Shown here one piece after another: positions 10,815 through 22,405 of a stretch of DNA of 64,000 nucleotides (position 1 is the first letter of the stretch; every line of letters starts with the position of its first letter). Made by a program: the position numbers and the translations under genes. The stretch spans positions 17,397,349 to 17,461,348 of the forward strand of contig LR990058.1 of assembly GCA_905147135.1 (NCBI GenBank), given 5' to 3'. Origin of the DNA: Blastobasis lacticolella (lineage: Eukaryota > Arthropoda > Insecta > Lepidoptera > Blastobasidae). The notes beneath the pieces are model-generated. The model saw nothing but the letters and a program-made list of their open reading frames with translations, ran no database searches and was not told where the DNA came from.

Positions 10815-13138
10815 ATGCAAGCGGCGCCGGCGCGCTACGTGTCAGTTAGCGAGCTGTATTCGACGGACGAGGTGGAGCTGCTGCTGGACGAGATCCGCGA
10901 GCTGGAGCCCACGAGCTGCCGCGGCGAGGACGTGCAGGTGAGTGCAGGCTGCGGCTGGCTAGGTCTACCAATCCAGTACTAGACTGCTACTAAGTACACT
11001 TTCACTAGCCAATCCAATTGATCTCAGTATGATTGCAAACAGGTAAGCAACGTAGAGATTTTAAAAGTAATGCTTCAGTTTACCTTTAATTTTGGATGTT
11101 ACAAAAAGTGACTAAGCTACAAAGCTTACATTAGAAATATACAACGGCCCACTGATGGTATCGGTGTTAGTTACAGTACCTACATCCAATAGATTGTATA
11201 CATATCAGCCACAAACAAACAAACTTCCTAGGTTGATTGACAATCAATTTGTCAGAAATAATCCCTAGGAAGAGAGGTATTGCTTGGTAATTATTTATTA
11301 AACTTCAGCCTAACATTTTATTAAACATAATTTATTGTGTTAAGGAAGGTTATAGACTGAGGTTTACTAACACCTTGGTAGTAGCTGCAGCCATTTAATA
11401 TGCACTCAGTAATCTAATCTTTTGTTGAAAATTAATAATAGACACAACTTCAACAGCGTGATCATAATCAGGGGCACTACTCTTTAAGTATAACTTTGAC
11501 TTGTAGTTTATGGATCTGTCCAATGTTAAAAGAATTCTCAAATGCATATTAAAATTGAAATTGCAAGTGAGCAAATTCCACTTGTTTAACCTGTCATATC
11601 CAAGTGACTCGATATTGGGTTGGCAAACAACAGATTTTTCTTGTAACTATGTTGTGTTTAGTCAAGATCCTCAGTTGTTAAGAGGTCAGACAGCAATCTC
11701 TTTACTATAATTATTTAATCTGCCAAATGTTGGCTCCAGTTCATGTCGGATCCCAGGCCTGTGGCTGTTAGAGTACAACTGGGATATTGATGTTATGATG
11801 ATTATTTGGTATCTAGCACCACTAGACCGTAACAGCTCACCTGTTGAAAATGGTTCTCATAGCTTGGTATTTTAAGTATTTATTGTGGTTTTTAACCTCA
11901 GGACTTAGTACCACTAACATTGTTATTATAAAAGTCCACTGCTTGTTCTTTGTTCTTATGACAACTCAGTACCTATAATATCTTCATTTTTGCCCTGGGA
12001 CAGGAGAGTTGCGTGCAGGTCACATGTATGTATATTTCTTGGACATGGGCTACATGGGCCCTTACGGCTCAACGGATTTACATTTGATGTGTTGCTAGAC
12101 TCGTCTTGGTCACGCAAGTGACACTGGGTATATTAAAACTTTAAAAGGCGGATTTTAGGTGCCATATTGACTTTCGAAAATATTTTTTCTCTAAACCAAT
12201 CGAGTGGGGTATCAAAATAAAAGTAATTTTAAAAATATATTCTACTTATTTTAATTTTATTATTAGCAGTCGGGTTTTTTAATTTTTGCACTTCTTGTTA
12301 TATACTTTAATCCTACCTTGAAGTCGGAAACACTCGTAACATGAACGGTATTTTGTGGCAGGACTTTGAGATAGCGGGCAGCGGGTTCGGCGGGTTCGGC
12401 GGCGCGGCGGGCGGCGGCGCGGGCGCGGGCGGGGCGGGCGCGGGCGCGGGCGGCGGGCGCTCGCCGGCCGGCACCGACGCCACCGAGCGCAGCTGGGACT
12501 CGCACGCGCACTACTCGCGCGCCCCGCCGCCGCGGCCGCGCGCGCTCGCGCCGCTCTACTGCCGGCTGCGGCACCTGCTCACGCCGGGCGGCGCGGGCGC
12601 GGCGCTCGTGGCGCTCGCCAGCCTGGCCGCGTGCGCGTGCGTGTGGGCCGTGGCCGGCGTGCGCCTGTGGCGGCTGCCGCTCGCCGGCCGCGTGCGGCTG
12701 CTGGCGCTGGGCGCGCTCTCGGCCGCGCTGCTGCACGCCGCGCTGCTGGCCGCGCACGTCACGCGGCTCGCCGCGCTGCTGCCGCTGCGCTGGGACCGGC
12801 TCGCGCTGGCCACGGCCGCCTGGAGCTGCGCCGCGCTCACCGCCGGCGCGGCCGCCACCGCGCACGCCGTGCTGGCCGCGCCCGAGTACCGCTGGGCGCC
12901 GCCGCGCATCGCCGCGCTGCTGCTGGCCGCGGCCGCGCTGGGGCTGGCGGCGGCGGCGGCGGCGGCGGCCATCGTGTGCTGCGAGGGCCGCGGCTGGCTG
13001 GCGGCGCGCCGGCGCCGCGCGGGCCCGCAGCCGCCGCCGCCGCCGCGCGCCGCCTACCGCGCGGTGCCGGCCGCGCCGCCGCCGCCGCCGCCGCCGCCGC
13101 AGCCGCAGCCGTCCACGTCGCGCGACGACCCCTTATAG
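10815..13138 (+). CDS. Four-span membrane protein, MARVEL-like topology
   Basis: Two exons join in phase 0: 10815-10937 (donor GTGAGT) and 12362-13138 (acceptor GGCAG). They encode 299 residues. Exon 1 gives an acidic cytosolic start (SELYSTDEVELLLDEIRELE). Exon 2 starts with a Gly/Ala repeat, then four hydrophobic segments at about 118-143, 152-174, 187-213 and 222-248. A basic RRRRAG stretch and a proline-rich tail ending STSRDDPL follow. Short loops and both ends on the same side fit MARVEL/CMTM-type proteins, which act in vesicle or junction membranes, but no diagnostic motif settles it. Third-position GC is extreme, so composition may exaggerate hydrophobic Ala/Leu content. No ortholog is recognised by eye. 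Confidence 0.65.
10938..12361 (+). other. Intron of the first four-span gene
   Basis: AT-rich intron between the GTGAGT donor and the TTTTGTGGCAG acceptor. No recognised repeat or coding remnant is visible. A CCTAGG-containing short inverted pair near 11227-11270 (TTCCTAGG and CCTAGGAAG) is the only structure noted. Confidence 0.5.
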
Positions 13139-15090
13139 TGAAGGCCACCCTCCACCGAGTTCTGAGCGCCGTCGCCGCCCGGCGCGGCCGCGCTCCGGCC
13201 GGGGGCCCGCCCCGTCGCCGCCGAGGCGCCCGACTCGTCGCGTGACCGGCGCTCGGTGCCGCCCTTCGAGGATCTCGGAGTGGAACCTGTGCATTTTTTG
13301 ACAAGTTTTTGAAAAAAGTATATATTGTATGTTTCAATATTCGTTTCGCGCCGGGCGAGCCCGCCTCCCGAGCCGAGGGCGCGGGCGACGGCCGTGCGGC
13401 GCCGCTTACCGACGTGTACTCGACGTGTTATCTCCGTAGGATACATTTATATCGTATACAGAAGTATCTGCAAACCCGCAAATGCCGCACGCAGTTATAA
13501 AAATATTATATATGTATTTGTGTTTTAAAATACAGCGCCCGCGAACTGCACTACTTCACTGCCAAAGGTCATCAGGAACGAGTTCGCGAATATAACTAGC
13601 TAGTGGCAATTAAACTAAAGCGGTTCCTAAGAGACAACCAAGACGAATGTTGTAAAATCTTGGGTAATTGTTTGAAACGCACCATACGTTATAAGTTGTC
13701 CTTGTTTTCGCTAATTATAATAATAATAGAGCCAGTCTATTCTGCGGCTGTTTTGCAGATGCATCTGTGTATTACCGTTTTATATTAGTTGGCCGCCGCC
13801 GGCCGCAGCTCTGATTTCCATCGTAAGTCTGATTTTTATGCTAGTCATTTATTAACGTTCATGTTTTGAATCAGCAACATTCTTCGATTAGACTTGCACA
13901 AAATGTTAGAGTAATTTATAATGTCGCGCGTTTGATCTCATTTTTTTAAACCTGACGGTGTGGAAGGTTCTATTTAGTGGTAAGATTTGTGCATGAATTT
14001 TTGGTCTCATATCTCAGCGTCCAGATGTGTTTTGGAAGTTATATTGTATTACCTATTATTTAAAAAGTATATACATATTATGACAGTGTTACTTGAAGGA
14101 TAATAAATGTAATCAGAGAAATGTGTACCTACCAATTATTGTATGGATTGTTTATTTCCAACTTTGAAAGGCTTGATATTGAAGAATAGTTTGCATTTGT
14201 ATAATAGTTCATAGTATATGAAATAATTAGAAATAATTGAATAATTATGATAAGATTGTTGTAAGAACTAATTTTATACTGTCCGGAGAGGCGCGCGCGC
14301 GCCGCCGCGTCTACATATCGTCGCGTCGCGTTCACTGCAGATCCTTTTGTTGAAATTATATCCGTTGTTTGTTTGGACATTGTACAAGGTAGTGAATATG
14401 TCCCAGCCAGATCGTAGCATTACGCTAGCCGTTTTGGTAGCCGTGGTCATTTGCAATTCATTGTAATTTTTGGCAAATATTCTGGGTATGCTACTGCACG
14501 GATCTCCTAAGTGCATTCTAACTATTGAAACGAACTATTTAATCCCTTCCAAAAATTATCTTTCGATTTTTACCCCTACTGGTTTTCGAAATCATAAGCA
14601 CAGCCTCGCTGCACTCTTGCCATTAACTATCCAATATACGCTGGGCAAGACTTACGTCAGCGACGATCAAAACAGAAAAGTCGAATACTGTTTTAGAACC
14701 AGAAATAAAGTGAGAAAATGGAGTTGGAAACAAATTGATACCGACTTTCTTTCCCAGAGAAGTAAGTTGTGTAGATGCTACCTATAGTAGGAATGAGTGG
14801 TAACCAAAACGGGCTTATTGTAAAACACCTAGCTGGATAGTCCGATTTGGCTGGCGGCAAATACACAATCGGTTGATCGTCAACCGCCACCCGCCGGCGC
14901 CGCGCGTCGCCCCACAACGAGGACTCCACTAGTCATTTTAAAAATTTGATTAATAATATATGGTTTTCATATATACATTTGCAGTTTTCTTTTCTAATAA
15001 CACAAAGGGCTCTTGGAGGTCCTTTGCTTAGCCGGTCTGCTAATATCTCGTGCTTCACTCTACTTATATACAGGTGACTTTAAATTAATT
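13139..15090. other. 3' UTR of the first four-span gene and intergenic DNA
   Basis: GC-rich sequence continues to about 13420, then turns AT-rich. AATAAA at 14102-14107 is a candidate poly(A) signal. A small CG-rich islet lies at 14280-14335. No repeat family or coding exon is recognised. Confidence 0.4.
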
Positions 15091-15335
15091 CTTGATACCA
15101 AAGGGTACCTACTTGTGCTCGTGATAACAAATAACTTTTACTATGATACCAAAAAGTACCTAAAAAAAAATATATATTTTTCCGTAAATAAAAATTATCC
15201 TAATTACATCGCGGAAAAAAAATTTTTCTTACAAAATTTAAAACGAATTCTGCCAAGGTTTCAGAGTTGGTAATAGTAAGTTGTTTGTTATCATCACGAG
15301 CACGTGTAGATATATGCCTTGGTATCAAGGACGAA
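15091..15335. repeat. Imperfect hairpin (small MITE-like inverted repeat)
   Basis: The left arm (about 15091-15138) has TTGATACCAAAGGGTACC, then GTGCTCGTGATAACAAATAA. The right arm (about 15280-15335) is its imperfect reverse complement: TTGTTTGTTATCATCACGAG, then CCTTGGTATCAAGG. The AT-rich loop is about 140 bases. No coding content. It could be a small foldback element or, if transcribed, a long hairpin RNA. Confidence 0.55.
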
Positions 15336-15405
15336 GTGTCACGGTCATCTATATGTATATGACAAACATTAAACTCTGATAAAATGCAATTTTCTCAAAA
15401 TTTTA

Positions 15406-15665
15406 TAAAGAGATCAAGGCCGCAAGGCTGCGTTGGCTTGGCCACGTGGAGAGGATGGGGAGGATCGCGCCATAAGGAGATATGTGGGTCGTCCGGGCGG
15501 ACGTCGACCGGTCGGGCGACCCAGATATCGCTGGATGGATGAAGTCCTGAAAGACCTGCACGCACTAGGAATCCTCGATTTGCAGGAGACGGCGCAGGAT
15601 AGGCAGAGGTGGTGATCTCTGGTGTCGCAGGCCAAGATCCACTTTGGGTCCCGGAGCCAGCGTAG
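15406..15665 (+). pseudogene. LINE reverse-transcriptase C-terminal remnant
   Basis: Broken frames give RLRWLGHVERM, then GRRPVGRPRYRWMDEVLKDL, HALGILDLQETAQDRQRW and a final serine-rich end. This is the C-terminal region of RTE-like elements common in Lepidoptera. It matches the copy at 52020-52265 almost base for base, but a stop interrupts the frame. It is a 5'-truncated, dead copy. Confidence 0.75.
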
Positions 15666-16323
15666 TAAGTAAAGTAAAGTTTATATAGTTCCTTCATATT
15701 GTGGCGGTCAATAGGTTAAAATTACCCTAGTTCGTCAATTCCTGACCTTTTATTCCCGGTCGTACACACAGGAAATAAAATGTACTGAAAATAACATTCC
15801 CATTCGTAACCAGTTTTCGTCGTGCCTACTGGGAATAAAATGTACTGGAAACAAAATTACCATTTGAATCCGGCCTATATAGATTTATATGTCTATAATT
15901 AGCCAACTTACGGCTACGGTCACAGAAACCTATAGGAAACCCAATGACCCATTGACAATTCAAAGAACTATAATCTAGCTATTGTAGGCTTGCTAAGGTA
16001 CCTACCGTCCTTAGTCATTATGACCTTGTGTATAAGGAATGGTTGAATGCCATCGCTCGTTTGTAGTCCTACGTTTGTTCGATTGTAGGCATTTACACAT
16101 TTACCTAATTTTGAAAAATATATACAGTAAGTACTTACTATATATACTTTTCACGTGAGAAAGGAGTAAAGTGGCAAAGTGGTAGATAACGCCCAACAAA
16201 AATCTCAGCCCTAATCTGATATTAGATAGGTATCAATATCATATCACAGATATAGTAATTATCTGATAATATTGGAATAATTGGAATCTACTTATTCAAT
16301 TCAAAGGAAAAGCCACCGCGGGC
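15666..16323. other. Intergenic / 5' region of the second four-span gene
   Basis: AT-rich. A local repeat pair GGAATAAAATGTACTG occurs near 15772 and 15831. No TATA or coding segment is evident before the ATG at 16324. Confidence 0.4.
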
Positions 16324-17062
16324 ATGTCAGACTCGGAGCGTGAAATATTGAAGAGATACTACACCGAAAATGACTTCTTCCTATCCGTGTCGGGGGTCTT
16401 GAAGGTGCTGTCGGTGGTAAGTGTCCGTGTGCGCGGGGCAGAGCAGGCGCAGTCGGGTAGCGACGCTGACGCTGCGAGTGTTGCAGCCGGCCAGCATCGC
16501 GGCGGCGGCGGTGTGGCTGGCGGCGGCGGGCGGGTGCGGCAGCGGCGGCGCGGCGGCGGCGGCGGCGGCGGCCGCGGCGCAGGCGCTGCTGTGCGCCCTC
16601 GCGCTTTGTGACTTACCAGCGCGGGCGCCGCTCGCCTTTTTCTACACGGTTGGTACGCGTTGCGTGTAGCGACGGACGCGATCTGTGGGCCCGATGAGAT
16701 CGAAGCTTTCTTTCTGATGCAGGACTTGGTGGTGTCGTCGGTGTCGGGCGTGGTGCTGGTAGCGTGGGCGGTGTTGGCGCTGGCGCTGTGCCCGCCCTCG
16801 GCGCCGCTGGACTACGTGCATGCGGTGGGTGAATGCGGTGACCGTGTGGTGCGGTGGCCGCGGCGACGACCGCAGTAACGGAACGTTGTGTTGGCAGCCG
16901 CTGGCGCTGGCGTCGGCGGCGCTGCTGGTGGGCGGCGCGGTGGCGGCGTACTTCGCGGCGGCGGCGGCGGGCGGTGCGCCCGCGGCCGCGGCAGACCCCG
17001 CGCCGGGAGCGTCCCGCGCGGAGATGTCGCGCTCCGTGGCTCAGCAAGAGCTCGAAGTGTGA
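16324..17062 (+). CDS. Four-span membrane protein, MARVEL-like (second gene)
   Basis: Four phase-0 exons are supported by splice borders: 16324-16416 (donor GTAAGT), 16487-16648 (donor GTTGGT, weak), 16723-16824 (donor GTGGGT) and 16898-17062. They give 173 residues. The start MSDSEREILKRYYTENDFF is polar. Four hydrophobic segments follow: residues about 20-50 (across the exon 1/2 junction), 50-75, 88-110 and 120-140. The tail is short and polar (SRSVAQQELEV). Each hydrophobic segment corresponds roughly to one exon. The short introns contrast with the single intron of the upstream four-span gene, so the two are not obvious recent duplicates despite similar topology. Alternative donor for exon 2: GTACGC at 16653, which would break frame. 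Function is not known. Confidence 0.65.
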
Positions 17063-17769
17063 CCTTCCCTTCCTTCGATGACATCGTCCTTGCAAATACC
17101 TACCTACTTAACTCAAGGTGGAACGATTTTCATAGAAATATGTAACCTTCGATCGACTTTCGTTCAAAGTTATGTTAGTTGTGCAATTTGCCGTTAGAAT
17201 TCAATTGAGCGCGAAATGGATTCTAGATGTTAATAATAAAAAAGCAACAAAGCAATCAAAAAAGAACGCCATCTAACGGCAAATTGGGTTTTTTTATTTA
17301 ACTGCTTTTTTATAGGGGAAGGTGACCTAGAACGGGTAAGTTTCGCGCAAGGATAAAAAAATCTAGAAATATGGTCTTATCTTAGCTTAATTTAGTTTAT
17401 AAGATAGGATGTTTATTAAACTTGAAAGTAAAACACTATTTTGAAGCATTTTCTATCAAATCTTTTATAAATACAAGAAATAAGAAATCTCTAAAATAAC
17501 CCGTTTTGCCCGCATATGAGCCTAAAACGGGTATCGGATTAGGACAAAACGGGTAGACGTCATAATTTTTAGGATTGGTGAATCAAACTTAAAATCTAAC
17601 AACTAGGAAAAAATATTTTACCCACCGACTATAGTTTATCATTTCGACTGTAAGCATTTAACATTTTGTTTACTGTTAAAATGCAAACTTAAACACCTCA
17701 ACCACCTAACAAAATCAACCTTTCTATTGATGTAATATTAATAGCTACAGGAGTTGTAGATCAAAACAC

Positions 17770-19450
17770 TAATATTTATTTATTTAACAATTTATTGTAC
17801 GCAAGAAAATGAAAGATATAGTACAAATTAGATATTAGACAACAGGCACTACTTATCTCTAAAAAGAAATCTCTTCCAGCAGGCCTACAAAAAGAGAGAT
17901 ATGATAAATATACGCAGATACGACGTGCACAATAATTATATACTATAAATAAATACATACATAATATTCTATACATACTAATAGGTATATATAAATAAAA
18001 TAAACATATACTATATTAATACATAATATGTATTAAGGCATTGTAATACGTCTAGGCACACTGAGATAGATAGTGATCCTTTACACGCTTTTTAAATATA
18101 TGGATAGATTGGCTGTCACGCACTTCGTGCGTCCACAGTCTTGCTGCATGAACAGTGAAGGAATAGGAAAGGAAGTCGGAATGGTTAGCAGGAATTGTTA
18201 GCAACGATCTTACGCTAGAACGACAAGGCTTATCTTGTGGACGGGCAAAGTGAAACCGTTCACAGAGGTATGATCCCTCATACCTCTGTGAACGGAACGG
18301 GAGCGGGAGAGATATACAGGACTTTATAAAGGGTGGATAGGATATGAGCATTCCTGCGTAGGCGGATTGGGAGCCATTTGAGCTGTTTTCGGCAACTTGA
18401 AATATGGTCATATTTGCGCAATCCATAAATAAATCGGATACATACATTTTGAAGGCGCCCCAATTTGTTCAATATCTCCTCAGTGGCATCCAAGTAGCAG
18501 GAGTCAGCGTAATCAAGAAGAGGAAGAAGAAGATATTGGACCAGAGAGATTTTAGTTTTGAAAGGTAAGAAACTTTGGAGGCATTTGAGAGAGTGAAACG
18601 AGTAATGTATTCTCTTGCTGACCTCATCGACGTGAGATACCCAGGACAAATTTGAATCAAATACGAGGCCAAGATTCTTTGCAGATTTGCTCAGTGGGAT
18701 TGGAATTCCATCGTATGTAATTTGCGGGACACCAGTGACATTACCAAGCTGCCTACACATATACGGGCTTCCGATGAGAAGAGCCTGAGACTTTTTGGGG
18801 TTAACAAGCAAGCCAAACGATTCAGCCCAGGCAGATATACGCTGCAAATCATTATTAATGCAGGCAAAAGCATCTTCAATGTCTGTAATTTTAAAGTGGT
18901 GGTAAACCTGCAAGTCGTCTGCATAGAGATGAAAATTGGAGGAAATGACTGAGGTAACCGTGTTGATAAAAATTGAGAATAGGAGAGGTGAAAGAACGCC
19001 ACCCTGCGGCACACCCGCAACGAGATCACACCAATCCGAGAAGACCTCATCAGAGCGGACCCGCTGCAGGCGACCGCGAAGGTACGAAGCGAACCATGCT
19101 ACCACAGAAGGAGATATGTTAAGAGAGCGAAGAATAGCAAGAAGAACATCAAAGTCTACAGAATTGAAGGCCCTGCTAAAGTCAAGCAATGTTAGAATGG
19201 TAAGAGACTTATTTTCCATCGCAAAGCGGATATCATCAGTGACTTTTAGCAGTGCTGTTACGGTACTGTGCCCTGGTCGGAAGCCAGATTGGAAAGGAGA
19301 AAGTAGACAGTTTGATGACAGGTACTGCGTGAGCTGACTGTGGATAATGTGCTCTAGGACCTTTGAGAGGAATGGTAATAGTGATATGGGACGAAAATCA
19401 GAAAAGGAAACGGGTTTGGATGTTTTAGGAAGGGGGACAACGTTAGCATG
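17770..19450 (-). pseudogene. Jockey-like LINE reverse transcriptase, 5'-truncated and frameshifted
   Basis: The main frame (to 18278) has the RT order: PISLLPFLSKVLEHI, SGFRPGHSTVTALLKV, LLDFSRAFNSVDFD, GVPQGGVLSPLLFSIFIN, LYADDLQVYHH and VNPKKSQALLIG. The typical LINE C-terminus then continues in another frame (18052-18300: PCRSSVRSLLTIPANHSDF). The switch coincides with an 18-bp perfect inverted repeat at 18256-18295. The 3' UTR runs to about 17770 and matches the tail at 45335-45395. Endonuclease and ORF1 are absent, as expected of a 5'-truncated insertion. Confidence 0.85.
18256..18295. repeat. Perfect 18-bp inverted repeat with 4-base loop inside the LINE
   Basis: CCGTTCACAGAGGTATGA, loop TCCC, then TCATACCTCTGTGAACGG. 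The arms are exact reverse complements. One arm encodes the expected Jockey sequence (YLCERF on the minus strand). The other is its inverted copy, and the reading frame is lost at this point. Confidence 0.9.
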
Positions 19451-19453
19451 TAA

Positions 19454-19650
19454 TAAATAAATAAATACAAAACCATACCCGTTTTGCCCAATGGCACATA
19501 TTTTTGTAAAGTAATTATAGACTTCCAACCCGCCTGCCAAGCGTGGAGATTATGGCAATAACCTCCCCTTTCGTGGGAGAGGCCTTAACTCCTGCAGTGG
19601 ACTGTTACAGGCTGTGATGATGAATTATAGACTTCAAAATGAAAGGTACT
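19454..19650 (+). repeat. Direct repeat copy 1, containing a LINE/SINE 3' tail
   Basis: Nearly identical to 22211-22405: TAATAAATAAATAAATAC, then TACCCGTTTTGCCCAATGGC, then a tail with CCCGCCTGCCAAGCGTGG, CCTTTCGTGGGAGAGGCC and GTGATGATG. The two copies are about 2.75 kb apart inside the 5.4-kb element. The tail part also occurs at 30314-30375, 45935-46040 and 49715-49825. Confidence 0.8.
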
Positions 19651-19726
19651 CCTTTGAGGTATTTTTACAATATAGATTGAAATAACATGTTCCATTTTGT
19701 ATTAAATTGTTCGTATAGACTCAACA

Positions 19727-20275
19727 ATGTCGTTATCAAACGCACAGGTCAAGGATCTTGGCGTTGTATTGGACACGAAATTGACTTTTTGTGCCCATTA
19801 TGAATCCATTTTCGCGAAATCAGTTAGGATGTTGGGCTTCATTTTTAGGACAGGCCCTAAACTCAGCAGCTGCATTTAAAGTCCATTACTTTGCATACGT
19901 CAGGAGCGTATTGGAGTACGCGTCTCCGGTCTGGTCACCAGTCTATGCTGTCCACCGTAATAGGTTGGAGTCAATACAAAAATCTTTTATTAATAAGCTA
20001 AACACCTTGTCTCGCACGGTGGCTGCAGATTATGAGGCTGGTATGGAAATACATAAATTGAATTCATTGGAGGACAGGCGCCTCGTGGCTGACTTGAGAC
20101 TCCTACACGACTTAATTAATTGCGGAGTAGATAGTCCACAATTGTTGTCACGGGTGGTCCTGAGTGCGGGCTCGCCCCGCGCGCGCTGCGGTGGCCGCTG
20201 GCCGCGCCTGCTCGACCACCGCCGCGTGCGCAGCAGTGGACCACAGCAGCGGTTATGCTTTAGGCTCTCCGATTA
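19727..20275 (+). pseudogene. LINE reverse-transcriptase C-terminal remnant
   Basis: Translation gives VKDLGVVLDTKLTFCAHYES in one frame. A later frame gives SVLEYASPVWSPVYAVHRNR, then LESIQKSFINKL, a long helical region and LCFRLSD. These are standard post-catalytic motifs of Jockey/CR1-like RTs. The catalytic half is missing and at least one frameshift lies near 19800-19860. Confidence 0.8.
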
Positions 20276-20399
20276 ACAGGGCCATAGACCTGTACGAAGG
20301 GCACGTCTCCACTACTCTCGACATTTTTTATTTGAGCCGTGTACAATTTACAAAAGGCGTTTTGGGATATCTCCGATCGCAGTGATGGGGTTTTATTTT

Positions 20400-21980
20400 T
20401 ATTTTATTTAGGATAGCGATCCGCCCCGGCTTCGCACGGGTACCACTACGGGTACACGGGTTACTTTCAAGCGAAAATTATTCGATTCCGCACACGACTC
20501 TTGACATTGACTCCCCTCCCGTACCCCGTGCTGCCTAGATAGCCGAGCGGACTGAGCGGCGAACACGCGACATTTTTTCTAATATTCACATTTTTAAACT
20601 CGTGATATCTTTCGAATGGAATGTCTGAATTGAATAATTCAAAAAGTTATATAAAGGTATTGAAGCAGTCGTGAATATGAAGTAATTGATTTTGATTTGA
20701 TACCAAGGTACAAATAAAGAGCGTTTTCTAGCGGCGGCATTTCAATTAAATTTTGAAAATAAAAGAACACGTATTGTGACATAACTATAATAGTTAGACA
20801 TATACTGTTGCGACACTTTTTGTAAATAATTATGTGTTCTGCAAAGTCGTAGTACATTACTTTGTTCTATCATCAATAGTTTTCGCAGCACACGCGATGT
20901 AAGGAATTTTTTGGATATTTTCTTACACCTTGGGTTACATTATTGGAGTTTTATTAATGATCCATAATTTTTTAGAAAATATAATATAGCCTATGTCACC
21001 CGGGGATAGTGTAGCTTGCCAACGGTGAAAGAATTTTTGAAATCGGTCCAGTAGTTTCGAAGCCTATTCAATACAAACAAACAAACAAACAAACAAAAAA
21101 TCAAACATTTCCTCTTTATAATATTAGTATAGATTACATTTACTGTTTGAATTTTTTAATTCGTAATATCTTTTGAATGTAAGGAATTTTTTGGATATTT
21201 TCTTACACCTTGGGTTACATTATTGGAGTTTTATTAATGATCCATAATTTTTTAGAAAATATAATATAGCCTATGTCACCCGGGGATAGTGTAGCTTGCC
21301 AACGGTGAAAGAATTTTTGAAATCGGTCCAGTAGTTTCGAAGCCTATTCAATACAAACAAACAAACAAACAAAAAATCAAACATTTCCTCTTTATAATAT
21401 TAGTATAGATTACATTTACTGTTTGAATGTTTTAATTCGTAATATCTTTTGAATGGAAAGTCCAATTTAAATAATTTAAAAACTATTTTATAGGTAGTTA
21501 AATGGTCTTGACCATAAAATAATTTATTTGGATAAGGATTAATATAAACACATAAATAGCATGATTTGAATTTGGTTAGCATTTTCATTAATGTTTAAAA
21601 TGAAAAAAGTTGTTGTAGTGACATAACTACAATAGTTGGACATATGCTACCGCGGAGTTTTTTGTAGACATTATGATGTTCTTCAATATTGTTGTACATT
21701 ATTTTGTTCTATCGCTAATAGTTTCGGCAGCGCATTCGATGAAAGACATTTTAAGACTCATTTTTCTACACCTTCGGTTACATTGTTTAAATTTTACCAA
21801 GGATCCCTAATTTTTTTCAAAATGAAATGTAGCCTATGTCAAATTGGAAGAATGTAGCATTCTATTGGTGAAAGAATTTTTTAAATCGGCCCAGTACTTT
21901 TTGAGCCTATTCATTACAAACATACAAACATACAAAAATAGGTACAAATCTTTCCTCTTTATAATATTAGTGTAGATGTA
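20400..21980 (+). repeat. Tandemly repeated LINE-type 3' tails
   Basis: A unit starting GATCCGCCCCGGCTTCGCAC and ending with (ACAA)n, then CCTCTTTATAATATTAGTAT. Within it, 20901-21180 is repeated as 21181-21455 with almost no changes apart from one ACAA unit. 21456-21980 is an older, diverged copy with the same order (ATAGTTGGACATATGCT, then TCCTCTTTATAATATTAGTG). No protein is encoded. Confidence 0.8.
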
Positions 21981-21983
21981 GAA

Positions 21984-22014
<31 letters not shown>
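21984..22014 (+). repeat. (AC)n microsatellite
   Basis: About 15 AC units with one interruption, directly after the LINE-type tail array. Confidence 0.95.
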
Positions 22015-22210
22015 GCCAGTGTACATGTATATACCTTGTTTTATTATTTTTTATTGTTCTTTTTGTTTGTCAATTTGGGTATCTATCTGCTAAGCTGCTT
22101 AGTGGCTACATAACAAAATTTTAAAATGCAGTTTTGTCATTGGCATTTCAACCATAATGTACCCATATTTTATATGTATTTCATTGCTGTTAAACTGTGA
22201 AATGAACTAA

Positions 22211-22405
22211 TAAATAAATAAATACAAAACTATACCCGTTTTGCCCAATGGCACATATTTTTGTAAAGTAAGTACCGGGTAGACTTCCAACCCGCCTGCC
22301 AAGCGTGGAGATTATGGCAATAACCTCCCCTTTCGTGGGAGAGGCCTTAACTCCTGCAGTGGACTGTTACAGGCTGTGATGATGAATTATAGACTTCAAA
22401 ATGAA
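22211..22405 (+). repeat. Direct repeat copy 2, containing a LINE/SINE 3' tail
   Basis: Partner of 19454-19650. It differs mainly by an insertion of GTACCGGG-type sequence after TTTGTAAAGTAA. Confidence 0.8.

Noticed and set aside
12263..12865. 200-codon minus-strand frame
   Set aside because: Antisense of the four-span protein exon; Arg/Ala/Gly-rich low complexity with no motif.
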